From: JAAYHV01 sp964400515
GTDB taxonomy: Bacteria > Bacillota > Clostridia > Peptostreptococcales > Anaerovoracaceae
NCBI GenBank assembly: GCA_964400515.1
Contig: CAYNTJ010000002.1
Location: 1-64,000, forward strand
Direction of reading: 5' to 3'
Length of the DNA: 64,000 nucleotides
Shown: one piece after another, positions 17,131 through 26,981 of the stretch
Layout of the letters: the number at the start of each line of letters is the position of its first letter
How positions within the stretch are numbered: the stretch's first letter is position 1
Notes under the pieces: model-generated
Databases searched by the model: none
Seen by the model: only the letters and a program-made list of their open reading frames with translations
What the model was told of the DNA's origin: nothing
Program-made: the position numbers and the translations under genes

Positions 17131-20100
17131 TTATTCAGTAGGTTCCTCCGGTTCAGTAGGTTCCTCCGGTTCCTCCGGTTCTTCCGGCTCTTCCGGTTCA
17201 ACAGGAATAGTAAACGGTACCCATTTTTCATCCGGTGATATAGGATACTTACTAGGATCAGGGTTATACTTATAGCTATAATAAATTGGTATTACGCCGC
17301 CATCCTTAAAGTATTTTGTTGTTCTGTTTTCATAAGGCCTATCATATCCTGTAATTTGTTTGGTATTTGGAGTATATGGTGTTGCTAAATAGCCTGTTTC
17401 AACATCAATTGTAACTGTCCTTTTAAGGGAACTTAAGCTAGGTCCTCCGGCAGTTCCTGATGTGTAATATTCTCCTCCCGAGTAAACTACATTTGAAGGC
17501 ATTTCTTTGTAACTACCTTCTTTAGCAGCAGGGATTTGGTTCATTATTCTTCCCCATAATCTGGCTGCCATTCCGCTCATGCTGGATAATTTAATGTTTA
17601 CATCTGTTCCTATCCAAACGGAAGCGGCATAACTAGGAGTAAAACCATCAAACCATATATCATATTCATTTGATGTAGTTCCGGTTTTACCACCGGCTCT
17701 TACGCCTGATATACCTGCAGGGCCGGCAATACCATCTGTGATAACGGATTTTAGCATATCTGTCATTATCCATGCTACGCCTTCATCTAATACTTTTGTA
17801 GCTTCAGATACAGATGTTAGTATTTCTTCATCATTTCTATTACAAACCTTTGTGTATAGTACCGGACTTTTTACAACTCCGCCATTTGGGAAAGTGCAGT
17901 AAGCAGCCGACATTTCCAATGGGGTTACGCCGTTTGTCATACCGCCCAAAGCAAGTGCTGCAGGGTTCATATCACTTACATCGCCTTCGGTGTCTAAAGT
18001 TGTTATACCATATTTTTCTACTAAATCAGCAGAAAATTCTGCGCCAACCTGCTGCCATATCTTAACTGCAACTACATTAACCGATAATTGAAGACCTCTA
18101 CGCATTGTCATCAGCCCTTTATATCCGCTGTATGAGTTCTTAGGCCATAAGCTTCCACTGGATGTATACATAGGTTCATCATCAATTATTGAACCTGCTG
18201 TTAGATATCTTCCATATAATTCAGTGCCTTGTCCGCAATTGTCAAAATCCACAAATGGGAACAGCTCTCCGCTTTCAGCTAGTTCATAACTCTTTTGAAG
18301 TGCCGCTGAGTAAACAGCTAAAGGTTTAATTGAAGATCCCGGTTGTCTAGGATTAACTGCTCTGTTGTATAGCATTCTTCCTTCAATTTCTCTACCACCA
18401 ACCAAAGCTTTTACTTGACCGGTTCCAACTTCGGTGATAGCCATAGCTGCCTGGGGCTGGATTACTTTTTGTCCCAGAGAATATGAAGTGGCAGATAAAG
18501 CCAGTTTTCCATCTAATTCAGTGAAGAAATCAGGATTCTCCTGTATGAATTCTGCGGATATAACTAAGTTATTATCTGCATCTCTGGATTTATATCCTTG
18601 GGGGATATTAATAAAGCCTCCCGGTATTGAGTAATATGCACCTTCATATACATACATATGCTTAAATTCCAAGCTATAATCGGCTTCTCCGCCCACAGTG
18701 GTATTATATATATTGAAACGCTTGCCTGTCATAATTGTGATTGATCCATCATCGTTTCTTTTATATTCATCATCCCTAAATTTAAATATGCCTTCATCGG
18801 TAAAAAATGAATCATAGGAATACATCATTATTTCGCCCTTAGGAGATATAATGTTTCCGTCGGAATCTTTACGTACTCCCACAAGGTAAGGGAAATTGCT
18901 TCTGTTTTCGAATTCCTTTTCAATTATTGATTGTGCTTGGGAATCCAGTGTTGAATAAATTTTTAATCCACCATCATAAACCCTTGAATGAGCTTCTTCA
19001 TAAGTTAAATCGTACTCAGTCATCATATCTTGTATTACTGTTTTGATTAAGTAGTCTGTAAAATATGAAGTATATGAATTTGATTTATCAAAATAAGGGT
19101 TCAGTACTTCTGATATGCTTATATCCTTGTTTTCTTCATATTCTTCATCTGTTATATAATTTTGCTCTTTCATCAATCTGAGAGTTAAATTACGTCTGTC
19201 AGATGATTTGTCATTCCATACATAAGAACCATTATCGCCTCTTTGTAGTATGTTTTGGCTTTCTTCCGTCAATTCATCATTGCTAACATATTTTATTAGA
19301 GAGAAGTAATCCGGTGCTTGAGGAAGGGCAGCTAGAGCCGCGCATTCAATCAAATTAAGATCCTGAACATCCTTGGAAAAATATGCCTGGGAAGCTGTTT
19401 GTACGCCATGGCAGCCATAACCCAAATAAATTGTGTTTAAGTAGGCTGTTATTATCTGCTCTTTTGTCAGAGTTTTTTCAATTTCATAAGCGTAATAAGC
19501 CTCAATAATTTTTCTGTTCATACTACGTTTAGACATTACATCCGGTAAATATACATTACGGGCCAATTGCTGGGTAATTGTGCTTGTACCGCTGATTTGA
19601 CCTCCGCCAAATACGGATTCTTTGATTGCACCAAGTATTCTTATCCAGTTAAAACCGTTATGATCCCAAAAGGTCTTGTCCTCTATGGCAATAAATGAAT
19701 TCACCAGATTTTCCGGCATATCATCATATTCAATTATTGTACGATTCTCATTGGCAAAAACACTGTCAAGCTTTTCGCCTTTGTCATCATAGATAATTGA
19801 TGTTTCCGATATCATGTCATACATATGTTCCGGCTCAATATCGGGAGCGCTGTTTATGATGCTTATGACATATCCTATACCAATGGCAAAACAAAGTATA
19901 AATACAGCCAAAATTGTCAGTAAAATGTGTTTGATATTAGCCCTATATTTTTTGTTACGCTTCATTTTACCATTCACAGAAATCTTTTTTTCTCCATTTT
20001 CATCATAGTAGTCATTTTCTAACCTAAAAAAGCCGACAATACTAAATTTTCCTTTGCCAGAATTTTTATTTTTTATTTTGTTTTTCTTATCTTTCTTTGT

Positions 20101-20244
20101 TTTTAATTTTTTCCTTTTTTCGGAATTATTTGATGATTCTTCGACTTCTTCTAATTCATTTAAAAAGTCATCACTTTCATTTTCATTAAATTTTGAAAGA
20201 AAATCATCAATATCTTTTTTCTTATCTTTGCCTTTATCAGCCAA
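17131..20244 (-). CDS. Class A penicillin-binding protein (transglycosylase/transpeptidase)
   Basis: 1,037 residues. A long Lys- and Asp/Glu-rich cytoplasmic tail comes before one membrane anchor near 108-130. A GT51 glycosyltransferase domain follows (EDKTFWDHNGFNW near 185; TITQQLARN near 220). The transpeptidase has SSIK (catalytic Ser, about 635), SVN (about 720) and KTGTT (about 853). The C-terminus is a repeated Pro-Glu-Glu tail. The start is TTG at 20244: AGGAGG lies eight bases upstream, and the in-frame ATG at 20271 would precede the likely transcription start. Confidence 0.95.
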   Translation of the reverse strand: MADKGKDKKKDIDDFLSKFNENESDDFLNELEEVEESSNNSEKRKKLKTKKDKKNKIKNKNSGKGKFSIVGFFRLENDYYDENGEKKISVNGKMKRNKKYRANIKHILLTILAVFILCFAIGIGYVISIINSAPDIEPEHMYDMISETSIIYDDKGEKLDSVFANENRTIIEYDDMPENLVNSFIAIEDKTFWDHNGFNWIRILGAIKESVFGGGQISGTSTITQQLARNVYLPDVMSKRSMNRKIIEAYYAYEIEKTLTKEQIITAYLNTIYLGYGCHGVQTASQAYFSKDVQDLNLIECAALAALPQAPDYFSLIKYVSNDELTEESQNILQRGDNGSYVWNDKSSDRRNLTLRLMKEQNYITDEEYEENKDISISEVLNPYFDKSNSYTSYFTDYLIKTVIQDMMTEYDLTYEEAHSRVYDGGLKIYSTLDSQAQSIIEKEFENRSNFPYLVGVRKDSDGNIISPKGEIMMYSYDSFFTDEGIFKFRDDEYKRNDDGSITIMTGKRFNIYNTTVGGEADYSLEFKHMYVYEGAYYSIPGGFINIPQGYKSRDADNNLVISAEFIQENPDFFTELDGKLALSATSYSLGQKVIQPQAAMAITEVGTGQVKALVGGREIEGRMLYNRAVNPRQPGSSIKPLAVYSAALQKSYELAESGELFPFVDFDNCGQGTELYGRYLTAGSIIDDEPMYTSSGSLWPKNSYSGYKGLMTMRRGLQLSVNVVAVKIWQQVGAEFSADLVEKYGITTLDTEGDVSDMNPAALALGGMTNGVTPLEMSAAYCTFPNGGVVKSPVLYTKVCNRNDEEILTSVSEATKVLDEGVAWIMTDMLKSVITDGIAGPAGISGVRAGGKTGTTSNEYDIWFDGFTPSYAASVWIGTDVNIKLSSMSGMAARLWGRIMNQIPAAKEGSYKEMPSNVVYSGGEYYTSGTAGGPSLSSLKRTVTIDVETGYLATPYTPNTKQITGYDRPYENRTTKYFKDGGVIPIYYSYKYNPDPSKYPISPDEKWVPFTIPVEPEEPEEPEEPEEPTEPEEPTE

Positions 20245-20273
20245 TGTTATTACCTCCTTGCATAGATACATGG

Positions 20274-20302
20274 ATTATACCATAAAATGTTTGATTTTCA
20301 TA
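20274..20302 (-). promoter_or_regulatory. Probable extended -10 promoter for the PBP gene
   Basis: On the minus strand, TGG-TATAAT (-10 at 20279-20274) forms an extended -10 element; the -35 match is poor. Transcription would begin near 20267, giving a leader of about 23 bases that contains the AGGAGG before the TTG start. Confidence 0.5.
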
Positions 20303-20384
20303 TATTATTAGATAATTTAATTGAATCTTAATAATTAGGTTGATAATATAATAGTAGTGTGTAGATTTGAAGCCGGGTGTGTGT

Positions 20385-22649
20385 ATGAGAAAAAAACTAT
20401 TTTACTATGGATTGGTATTACTAACTGCCTATCTGATGTCATATTTAATCATTGATTTAAGAGTTGTTAATGCATTAATAACTTTGACTCTTTTATTTTG
20501 TCTTGTTTGTATTTTATTTATTAAATTAATCAAATACAGAAATATTATTATCAAGCTAACCTTGATATTTATATTGGGCGTAGGATGTTTTGCCCAGGAA
20601 TATATAAAGTATATAAATGCGGAGGACTATTTTAATACCAATTATAACGAGTACTCAGGAGAGATAATTGATATTAGATTAAAGGAAGATAATTACTATG
20701 AAGCTTTGATTAAACCAGAGGGTACAAAACTGAAGGTGCTGGGTTACTTTAAGGCGGAAGATAATTTGGGGAATATTATCGGGAATAGATATATATTTAA
20801 AGGTAAAGTAAATATACCGGATGAGGCCAGAAACCCCGGGTGTTTTAACTATCGCCTTTATTTAAAGTCAAAAGGTATATGCAGGATACAACAAATCGAT
20901 TCCATGGCAATTATTGACCGGGGCAAGGGAATAAATAAGCTAAGGGGTTATATATTAAATAAAAGGGAAGGCTTTCTAAGGATATATAAAGATAATGGCA
21001 TGGTAAATGCCTTATTATTTGGCGAAAAAGCCTATTTAAATGAAGATGTGTATGAAAGGTTCAAACTTAATGGCATAGCTCATATTTTGGCCGTTAGCGG
21101 ACTTCACATAGGAATAATTTATGCATTGTTCCTATGGCTTATAAGGGGGAGTAAGAATAAACTGTATGGTTTAATTTTCATTGTTTTTTTATTGGCATAC
21201 GGAATAATGACAATGTTTAGTCCTTCCTGTGTTAGAGCCATATTTATGGTGATAATAAGTATGGGAGCCTTTTATTATGACAGAAGATTTGATTCTTTAT
21301 CAGCATTATCATTTACTTTTATTGTCTTTACCTCATATAATCCCTATGTTATTTTCAATATCGGGTTTAAATTCTCTTTTATCGCAGTACTTGGCATCTG
21401 TTTCATAATGCCAAGAATAAAGCCTTATTTGGGAAGCTTTTTTTCGACGATAATCGCAGCACAGATCACAATAATACCAGTTATTGCCTATGAATTAAAC
21501 TATATCTGCCTAATGTCGTTTTTTTCAAATATATTAATGATACCACTTGTGGGTATATTGGTTCCCATACTTATAGTTCATCTTTGCATTTACCTTTTAA
21601 CGGGGTTTAAATTACTAATATTAGCAAAAATTGTAATATCAATTACCGACATATTGATATATATTAATGATTATATATATCAATTTAATATATTTATTAT
21701 GGATAATAAAGGTTTTAATCTTTCTATATTATTCCTATATTACAGTATAATATTTTTTCTTTTTTCCGAGACATACCTGATATTTAGAAACAGAAAAAGA
21801 AATAAAGAGATCTTAGCTTTTTACCTTATAATCTCTTTATTGGCCCTTAATATATATTCATATAGCAAAAACGACTACTTGGATTATGAAATGGTTTTTA
21901 TTGATGTGGGCCAGGGCGATGCGATTCACATAAGAGATGATAAATATGATATACTTATCGACGGAGGAGGCCACTATAAAAAAAATATCGGTGAAGATGT
22001 TTTAAAGGTATATCTGCTAAAAAACAGAGTTAATGATTTGGATTTGGCTATTCCAACCCACTTACATATGGATCATTTTAAAGGTATATATGAGTTAAAT
22101 GATGTATATGATATAAAAAGCATAATGGCCTTTTACGGTTATGAAGGACATACAGAACATGATATTTTTGATAAATATTTGAAGGTAGGGGACGTAATAA
22201 CCTTTAGCGAAAAACTTGATATTGAAATATTATGGCCCATATTATCTAAAAATGAGGCCTTTGACATCGATGATGAAAATATAGTAAATATGGTTTTAAA
22301 GGTTAAATATGATAATGTTTCCATAATCATCACCGGCGATTTATTAAAGGAAGGCGAAAAAAGAATGGTGGAATATTATAAGGGTACGGATAAGCTAAAT
22401 TGTGATATTCTAAAAATAGGACATCATGGCAGTAAAAGCAGCACAACGGATGAATTTTTAAATGCGACATCTCCCAAAGTGGCAATAATACAGGTGGGCA
22501 AGAATAATTATGGGCATCCTTCAAATATGGTTATTGAAAAGTTAATTAAAAACGATATAATGGTATTTAGGAATGATTTGGACGGAGCTATAGGAGTGGA
22601 TATTAATGACAGTAAATTCAGTATCCATAAAATGATTAAAGAGGATTAA
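20385..22649 (+). CDS. comEC: DNA internalization competence protein ComEC/Rec2
   Basis: About 754 residues. The N-terminal membrane region leads into a DUF4131-type segment. The multi-helix Competence core (about 210-460) has the family signature HILAVSGLHIG. The C-terminal metallo-beta-lactamase domain starts at VFIDVGQGDAI and has THLHMDH and GHHGSKSSTT. It forms the channel for single-stranded DNA in transformation. The ATG at 20385 is preferred over an in-frame TTG at 20367, though neither has a good ribosome site. It is divergent from the PBP gene and two bases from holA. Confidence 0.93.
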   Translation: MRKKLFYYGLVLLTAYLMSYLIIDLRVVNALITLTLLFCLVCILFIKLIKYRNIIIKLTLIFILGVGCFAQEYIKYINAEDYFNTNYNEYSGEIIDIRLKEDNYYEALIKPEGTKLKVLGYFKAEDNLGNIIGNRYIFKGKVNIPDEARNPGCFNYRLYLKSKGICRIQQIDSMAIIDRGKGINKLRGYILNKREGFLRIYKDNGMVNALLFGEKAYLNEDVYERFKLNGIAHILAVSGLHIGIIYALFLWLIRGSKNKLYGLIFIVFLLAYGIMTMFSPSCVRAIFMVIISMGAFYYDRRFDSLSALSFTFIVFTSYNPYVIFNIGFKFSFIAVLGICFIMPRIKPYLGSFFSTIIAAQITIIPVIAYELNYICLMSFFSNILMIPLVGILVPILIVHLCIYLLTGFKLLILAKIVISITDILIYINDYIYQFNIFIMDNKGFNLSILFLYYSIIFFLFSETYLIFRNRKRNKEILAFYLIISLLALNIYSYSKNDYLDYEMVFIDVGQGDAIHIRDDKYDILIDGGGHYKKNIGEDVLKVYLLKNRVNDLDLAIPTHLHMDHFKGIYELNDVYDIKSIMAFYGYEGHTEHDIFDKYLKVGDVITFSEKLDIEILWPILSKNEAFDIDDENIVNMVLKVKYDNVSIIITGDLLKEGEKRMVEYYKGTDKLNCDILKIGHHGSKSSTTDEFLNATSPKVAIIQVGKNNYGHPSNMVIEKLIKNDIMVFRNDLDGAIGVDINDSKFSIHKMIKED

Positions 22650-22650
22650 A

Positions 22651-23694
22651 ATGAAAGAACTGGATTTTAGGGATTTTAATAGACTGGTTAATAAAAAAGA
22701 ACTAAAAAAAGTTGTCCTGTTAATGGGAGGGGAAAGCTTTCTAATCAACTGGGCATTGGAAAGTATTTCAAATAAATATATTAAAGAAGAATACAAAGCT
22801 TTTGACCTAAGTAAGGTGGACGGGGATAGTGTTAGTGTTGATGAGATAATTATGAATGCTGATACATACTCCATGTTTTCAGGAGGTAGAGTAGTTATAA
22901 TAAGGAATTACTTGCCCCTTTTTAATAATAATGTTAAAGGCTTTGATGAAAATGAAGAAAAAAAGCTGCTTAATTTTATATGCAATTTTTCTGGGGATAC
23001 AATCATTGTTTTTTATCTGGACGGTGATAAACAGCAACAGCTTAGCAGCTTTGGCAACAGATTAAAAAAAGAGACCCAATGCTTTTCCTTTGATAAACTG
23101 GACCTAAAGGAGTTAAAGAGCTTTATTAAAAAGAGATTGGAAAAAAATAGCTTGACATATGGTGAAAATGAAATTGACTATATTATTAATGTTTCCGGTT
23201 ATATGAATAAAGAAGGCGACTACAAGCTAAGCGACCTTAATAGTGATTTGGAAAAGCTGGTGCTTTTGGCAGATGATAAAGAGGTATGTGAAAGATTAAT
23301 CAATTTGGCAATACTGGGAAATGAAGATACATATATATTTAGTTTAATAGATGCTATTACGATGAGAGACATTAAGAAGGCCATCAATATTACCATAAGG
23401 AAGTCGAAAAACAATGAAAATGTTTTTCAAATACTTGGATTAATAATATCTCAGTTTGAATTACTCTATGATATCAAATCGATGGAAGAAGATGATATGA
23501 TGCCATATCAGATGGAGAAGGAATTGAAGATAAATAAATGCAGATTCGACAAGGCCTATAAAGCCACAAGGAACTTTAGCATTGAAGAGCTTAAGCGCAT
23601 ACTTATAAGTTCTTATAATATTGATAAAAGTATTAAAGAGGGCAGTCTCAGAGAAGATCTGGCATTACCGGTATTTATTTCAGGCTTACAGTGA
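22651..23694 (+). CDS. holA: DNA polymerase III subunit delta
   Basis: 347 residues. It is the clamp-loader subunit that opens the beta sliding clamp. The N-terminal LLMGGESFLINWAL-type motif and the RVVIIRNY segment fit the family, and the C-terminal collar region is helical. GAGG lies before the ATG. In many Firmicutes comEC-holA is followed by rpsT and the spore protease gpr; neither is present here. Confidence 0.93.
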   Translation: MKELDFRDFNRLVNKKELKKVVLLMGGESFLINWALESISNKYIKEEYKAFDLSKVDGDSVSVDEIIMNADTYSMFSGGRVVIIRNYLPLFNNNVKGFDENEEKKLLNFICNFSGDTIIVFYLDGDKQQQLSSFGNRLKKETQCFSFDKLDLKELKSFIKKRLEKNSLTYGENEIDYIINVSGYMNKEGDYKLSDLNSDLEKLVLLADDKEVCERLINLAILGNEDTYIFSLIDAITMRDIKKAINITIRKSKNNENVFQILGLIISQFELLYDIKSMEEDDMMPYQMEKELKINKCRFDKAYKATRNFSIEELKRILISSYNIDKSIKEGSLREDLALPVFISGLQ

Positions 23695-23701
23695 GGGAAT
23701 T

Positions 23702-24598
23702 ATGGATAACAAAAAACAATTTTTAGCCGATTTTATGATACTTGCGGTAACATTTAGTTGGGGCGTATCATATTATATGATGGATCTAAGTTTAAATGAA
23801 ATGGGAACCTTTACTCTTAATGCATATAGATTTGGATTTGCATTCTTAGTTTCTGTAATAATATTACATAAAAAACTCATTGACGTAAGTAAGGCAACCA
23901 TTGTTTATGGTGCTGTTATTGGGATAATAGTTACGGTTATGTATACTTTAGCCACCGAGGCCGTTAAGTACACGAATTTAACTAATATAGGCTTTCTTAT
24001 AGCCTTGAATGTAATCATTACCCCAACCTTAGAGTATATACTTACGAAAACTAAGCCAAGCCGAAAGCTGTTTGTTGTTTTGATGATATGTTTTACCGGC
24101 ATAGTGTTTATGACATTAAAAGAAGATTTTTCCATAAACAGAGAAACAATGTTTGGTGATTTTTTATGTATTCTCTGTGCATTCAGCTGTTCGATTCAGA
24201 TAATTATGGTGGATAGAGCCGTAAAGAAGGAGAATGTGAAAGCATTACATCTTGGAATATTTCAAATGGGCTTCACCGGGTTGTTTTTTACGATTTTAGC
24301 CTTTAGTTTTGAATCACCGGCATTGCCGGTGGCAAAATCAGTATGGGTATCTGTGATTTTTCTGTCACTTGTTTGTACAGGTATTGCCTTTATAGCACAA
24401 TCAGTGGCACAGCAGTACACCACCGCATCCCATGCCGGAATAATGTTTTCTTTTGAACCCGTATTCGCTGCAATAGCAGCATATTTGCTGGCAGGAGAAG
24501 TACTTAGCACCAGGGGATATATGGGCGCCGGTTTAATGTTTATAAGTATAATAATAATGGAGACGAATTTAGAGAAAATATTTAAAAAAGCAGGTTAA
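23702..24598 (+). CDS. EamA/DMT-family transporter
   Basis: 298 residues with ten predicted membrane segments in two EamA repeats (about 8-145 and 155-290). Typical features are TFSWGVSYYMM near the start, a mid-protein FLCILCAFSCSIQIIMV and the second-repeat FSFEPVFAAIAAYLLAGE. The substrate is unknown; such carriers usually export amino acids or metabolites. The ATG at 23702 follows GAGGG; frame extension upstream into holA is not supported by family length. Confidence 0.85.
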   Translation: MDNKKQFLADFMILAVTFSWGVSYYMMDLSLNEMGTFTLNAYRFGFAFLVSVIILHKKLIDVSKATIVYGAVIGIIVTVMYTLATEAVKYTNLTNIGFLIALNVIITPTLEYILTKTKPSRKLFVVLMICFTGIVFMTLKEDFSINRETMFGDFLCILCAFSCSIQIIMVDRAVKKENVKALHLGIFQMGFTGLFFTILAFSFESPALPVAKSVWVSVIFLSLVCTGIAFIAQSVAQQYTTASHAGIMFSFEPVFAAIAAYLLAGEVLSTRGYMGAGLMFISIIIMETNLEKIFKKAG

Positions 24599-24609
24599 CT
24601 GCTTTTTTT
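24584..24609 (+). terminator. Terminator overlapping the end of the EamA gene
   Basis: AAAAAAGCAG / CTGCTTTTTT with a GTTAA loop containing the TAA stop codon. It isolates the comEC-holA-eamA transcript from the operon that follows. Confidence 0.8.
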
Positions 24610-24645
24610 AGTTAAATAATAAACGATGTATTTCTTATTTATTCG

Positions 24646-24674
24646 TTGATATTTACATATTTATTTGCTATAAT
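24646..24674 (+). promoter_or_regulatory. Sigma-A promoter of the NADH-dehydrogenase-like operon
   Basis: TTGATA (24646-24651), 17 bases, TATAAT (24669-24674). Start of transcription is expected near 24681, with AGGAGG at 24702-24707 before the first gene. Confidence 0.75.
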
Positions 24675-24712
24675 TGAAAATGTATTTTTATGATATTAAA
24701 TAGGAGGATTAT

Positions 24713-25207
24713 ATGGAGGAGAGATGTTTACAAGGCCAATTCGAGGAATTAACTCCCGTTTTGGATAAGTATGCTAAGGTGCCTGGTAGTTTAATTACTA
24801 TCTTACAACAGGCTCAGGAAATCTATGGTTATTTATCGGTGGATACTATAAACTACATTTCTGAGGCAACAGGTGTTAGACCTGCAAAGATATATGGAGT
24901 TGCAACCTTTTATACACAATTCAGATTGGAACCGATCGGAGAAAATCTAATAATGCTTTGTCAAGGTACAGCTTGTCACGTTAATGGTTCTGAATCTATC
25001 GAAGAATCAATATGTGATTATTTAGGCATACAAGATGGAGAAACCACAGAAGACGGTATTTTTACAATTAATAACGTGGCTTGCCTGGGATGCTGTTCAT
25101 TAGCACCGGTTATGATGGTAAAAACAGCTGATGGGGAAGAAACCTATGGTAATTTAACTAAGGCTTCTGTTGTTAAAATTTTAGAAGAAATTAAGGGCAG
25201 AGCATAG
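24713..25207 (+). CDS. NuoE/HydC/HndA-type [2Fe-2S] subunit
   Basis: 164 residues of the 24-kDa thioredoxin-like ferredoxin family. The four cluster ligands are in CQGTACHVNG (Cys-X4-Cys, near 83-88) and CLGCC (near 124-128). It relays electrons between the flavin subunit and the larger iron-sulfur partner. It is the first of three genes with close spacing (10 and 15 bases) encoding a soluble NADH-oxidising complex related to bifurcating hydrogenases and transhydrogenases. Confidence 0.93.
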   Translation: MEERCLQGQFEELTPVLDKYAKVPGSLITILQQAQEIYGYLSVDTINYISEATGVRPAKIYGVATFYTQFRLEPIGENLIMLCQGTACHVNGSESIEESICDYLGIQDGETTEDGIFTINNVACLGCCSLAPVMMVKTADGEETYGNLTKASVVKILEEIKGRA

Positions 25208-25217
25208 GAGGTAAAAT

Positions 25218-26966
25218 ATGAGGATAGTTGTCGGCCAAGGAAGCTGCGGTATCGCTTCCGGTGCCAAAAAAACACAAGCAGAATTCGATAGAATTTTGGA
25301 AAAAAGCAACATGGATTTAAGGACTACAATTACCGGCTGTGTTGGTACTTGCTTCTTAGAACCAATAGTTGATATCTATGATGATGATAATAAGCTTTAT
25401 AGATATGTTAGAGTTCAGCCTGAAATGGTAGAAGAAATAGTAAGTGAACATGTACTGGGTAATAAACCGGTGGAAAAATATCTGATAAATGATGAGGATG
25501 CCAGTGTAATTACTAAACAAACAAGAATAGTTTTAAGAAATTGCGGTATTTTGAACCCTGAGAATATAGATGAATATATTGCTTGCGGTGGTTATAAGGC
25601 AACAGAAAAAGTAGTTACTAAAATGACACCAGACGAAGTAATTAATGAAATCAAAGTATCCGGTTTAAGAGGCCGTGGAGGAGCAGGTTTCCCCACATGG
25701 TTTAAATGGAATGCGGCTAAAAACAGTAAGGGTACTGAGAAATATATAGTTTGTAATGCTGATGAAGGAGATCCCGGTGCTTTCATGGATAGATCGGTAT
25801 TAGAGGGAGATCCCCATTCTATGATAGAAGGTATGATTATAGGTGGTTATGCCATGGGAGCTATAGAAGGCATAATATACTGTCGTGCTGAATATCCGTT
25901 GGCTATAAAGAGACTGGAAACAGCCATGAACCAAGCTAGAGAAAAGGGTTACTTAGGTAAAAATATATTTGGCTCAGGTTATGATTTTGATATTAGAATA
26001 AAAGCCGGTGCCGGAGCATTTGTATGCGGTGAAGAAACTGCATTAATAGCATCCTTAGAGGGTGAAAGAGGTATGCCTAGATTAAAACCTCCGTTTCCTG
26101 CTCAAAAAGGATACTGGCAAAAACCAACTAACATTAATAATGTTGAAACATATGCTAACGTACCATGGATATTTGAAAATGGCGGAGAAAAATATGCTGA
26201 ATACGGATCAGAAAAATCAAATGGTACTAAAGTATTTGCATTAGCCGGAAAGATTAAAAAAGGCGGCCTTGTGGAAGTACCTATGGGATTAACTTTAAGA
26301 GAAGTTATTTTTGATATCGGTGGCGGTATTAAAAATGATAAGGAATTTAAGGCAGTTCAAATGGGTGGACCATCAGGTGGATGTATACCGGCAAGCTTAA
26401 TCGATACAAAGGTTACATATGAAGATATCACAAAAACAGGAGCTATTGTAGGTTCCGGTGGTATGATTGTAATGGATGAAGATACTTGTATGGTAGATAT
26501 GGCCAGATTCTTCTTAGACTTTACAAGAAAAGAATCCTGCGGTAAATGTAATTACTGTAGAATTGGTACTAAGAGAATGCTTGAAATTCTTGAAAGAATT
26601 ACTAAGGGTGAAGGAAAAGACGGTGACATAGAACTGCTGGGAGAACTTGCTGAAAAAATTAAAGCAGGATCCATGTGTGGTCTAGGTCAAACTGCTCCAA
26701 ATCCTGTTCTTACTACTATTAAATACTTTAGAAATGAATATGAAGATCATATTTATAACAAGAAGTGTACTGCTAAATCTTGCAAAGCGCTGATTTCGTT
26801 CAAAGTAACTGATGCTTGTATAGGTTGTACAGTTTGTGCCAAGAACTGTCCTGTAGATGCAATATCAGGAAGTCTTAAAGAAAAACATGTAATTGATCAA
26901 GACTTATGTACTAGATGCGGAAGATGCGAAGAAGCATGTAGATTTAATGCAATAGTAAGAGAATAG
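25218..26966 (+). CDS. NuoF/HydB-type NADH-binding flavoprotein subunit
   Basis: 582 residues. An N-terminal thioredoxin-like segment (C10, C41, C45) is followed by the NADH/FMN domain with GRGGAGFPTWFKW near 151 and CNADEGDPGAF. The [4Fe-4S] site is ESCGKCNYCRIGT near 438-450. A C-terminal 2x[4Fe-4S] ferredoxin (CIGCTVCAKNCP near 534 and CTRCGRCEEAC near 564) follows. This layout matches HydB/HndC-type bifurcating subunits rather than complex I NuoF. The N-terminal cluster shows three cysteines where four are usual. AGGAGG precedes the ATG. Confidence 0.94.
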   Translation: MRIVVGQGSCGIASGAKKTQAEFDRILEKSNMDLRTTITGCVGTCFLEPIVDIYDDDNKLYRYVRVQPEMVEEIVSEHVLGNKPVEKYLINDEDASVITKQTRIVLRNCGILNPENIDEYIACGGYKATEKVVTKMTPDEVINEIKVSGLRGRGGAGFPTWFKWNAAKNSKGTEKYIVCNADEGDPGAFMDRSVLEGDPHSMIEGMIIGGYAMGAIEGIIYCRAEYPLAIKRLETAMNQAREKGYLGKNIFGSGYDFDIRIKAGAGAFVCGEETALIASLEGERGMPRLKPPFPAQKGYWQKPTNINNVETYANVPWIFENGGEKYAEYGSEKSNGTKVFALAGKIKKGGLVEVPMGLTLREVIFDIGGGIKNDKEFKAVQMGGPSGGCIPASLIDTKVTYEDITKTGAIVGSGGMIVMDEDTCMVDMARFFLDFTRKESCGKCNYCRIGTKRMLEILERITKGEGKDGDIELLGELAEKIKAGSMCGLGQTAPNPVLTTIKYFRNEYEDHIYNKKCTAKSCKALISFKVTDACIGCTVCAKNCPVDAISGSLKEKHVIDQDLCTRCGRCEEACRFNAIVRE

Positions 26967-26981
26967 GGGGGAGGAAAACAA

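Noticed and set aside
17146..17200. Short tandem repeat taken for a CRISPR or regulatory repeat
   Set aside because: It is in frame and encodes the Pro-Glu-Glu tail of the PBP; units are 9 bases with no spacers.
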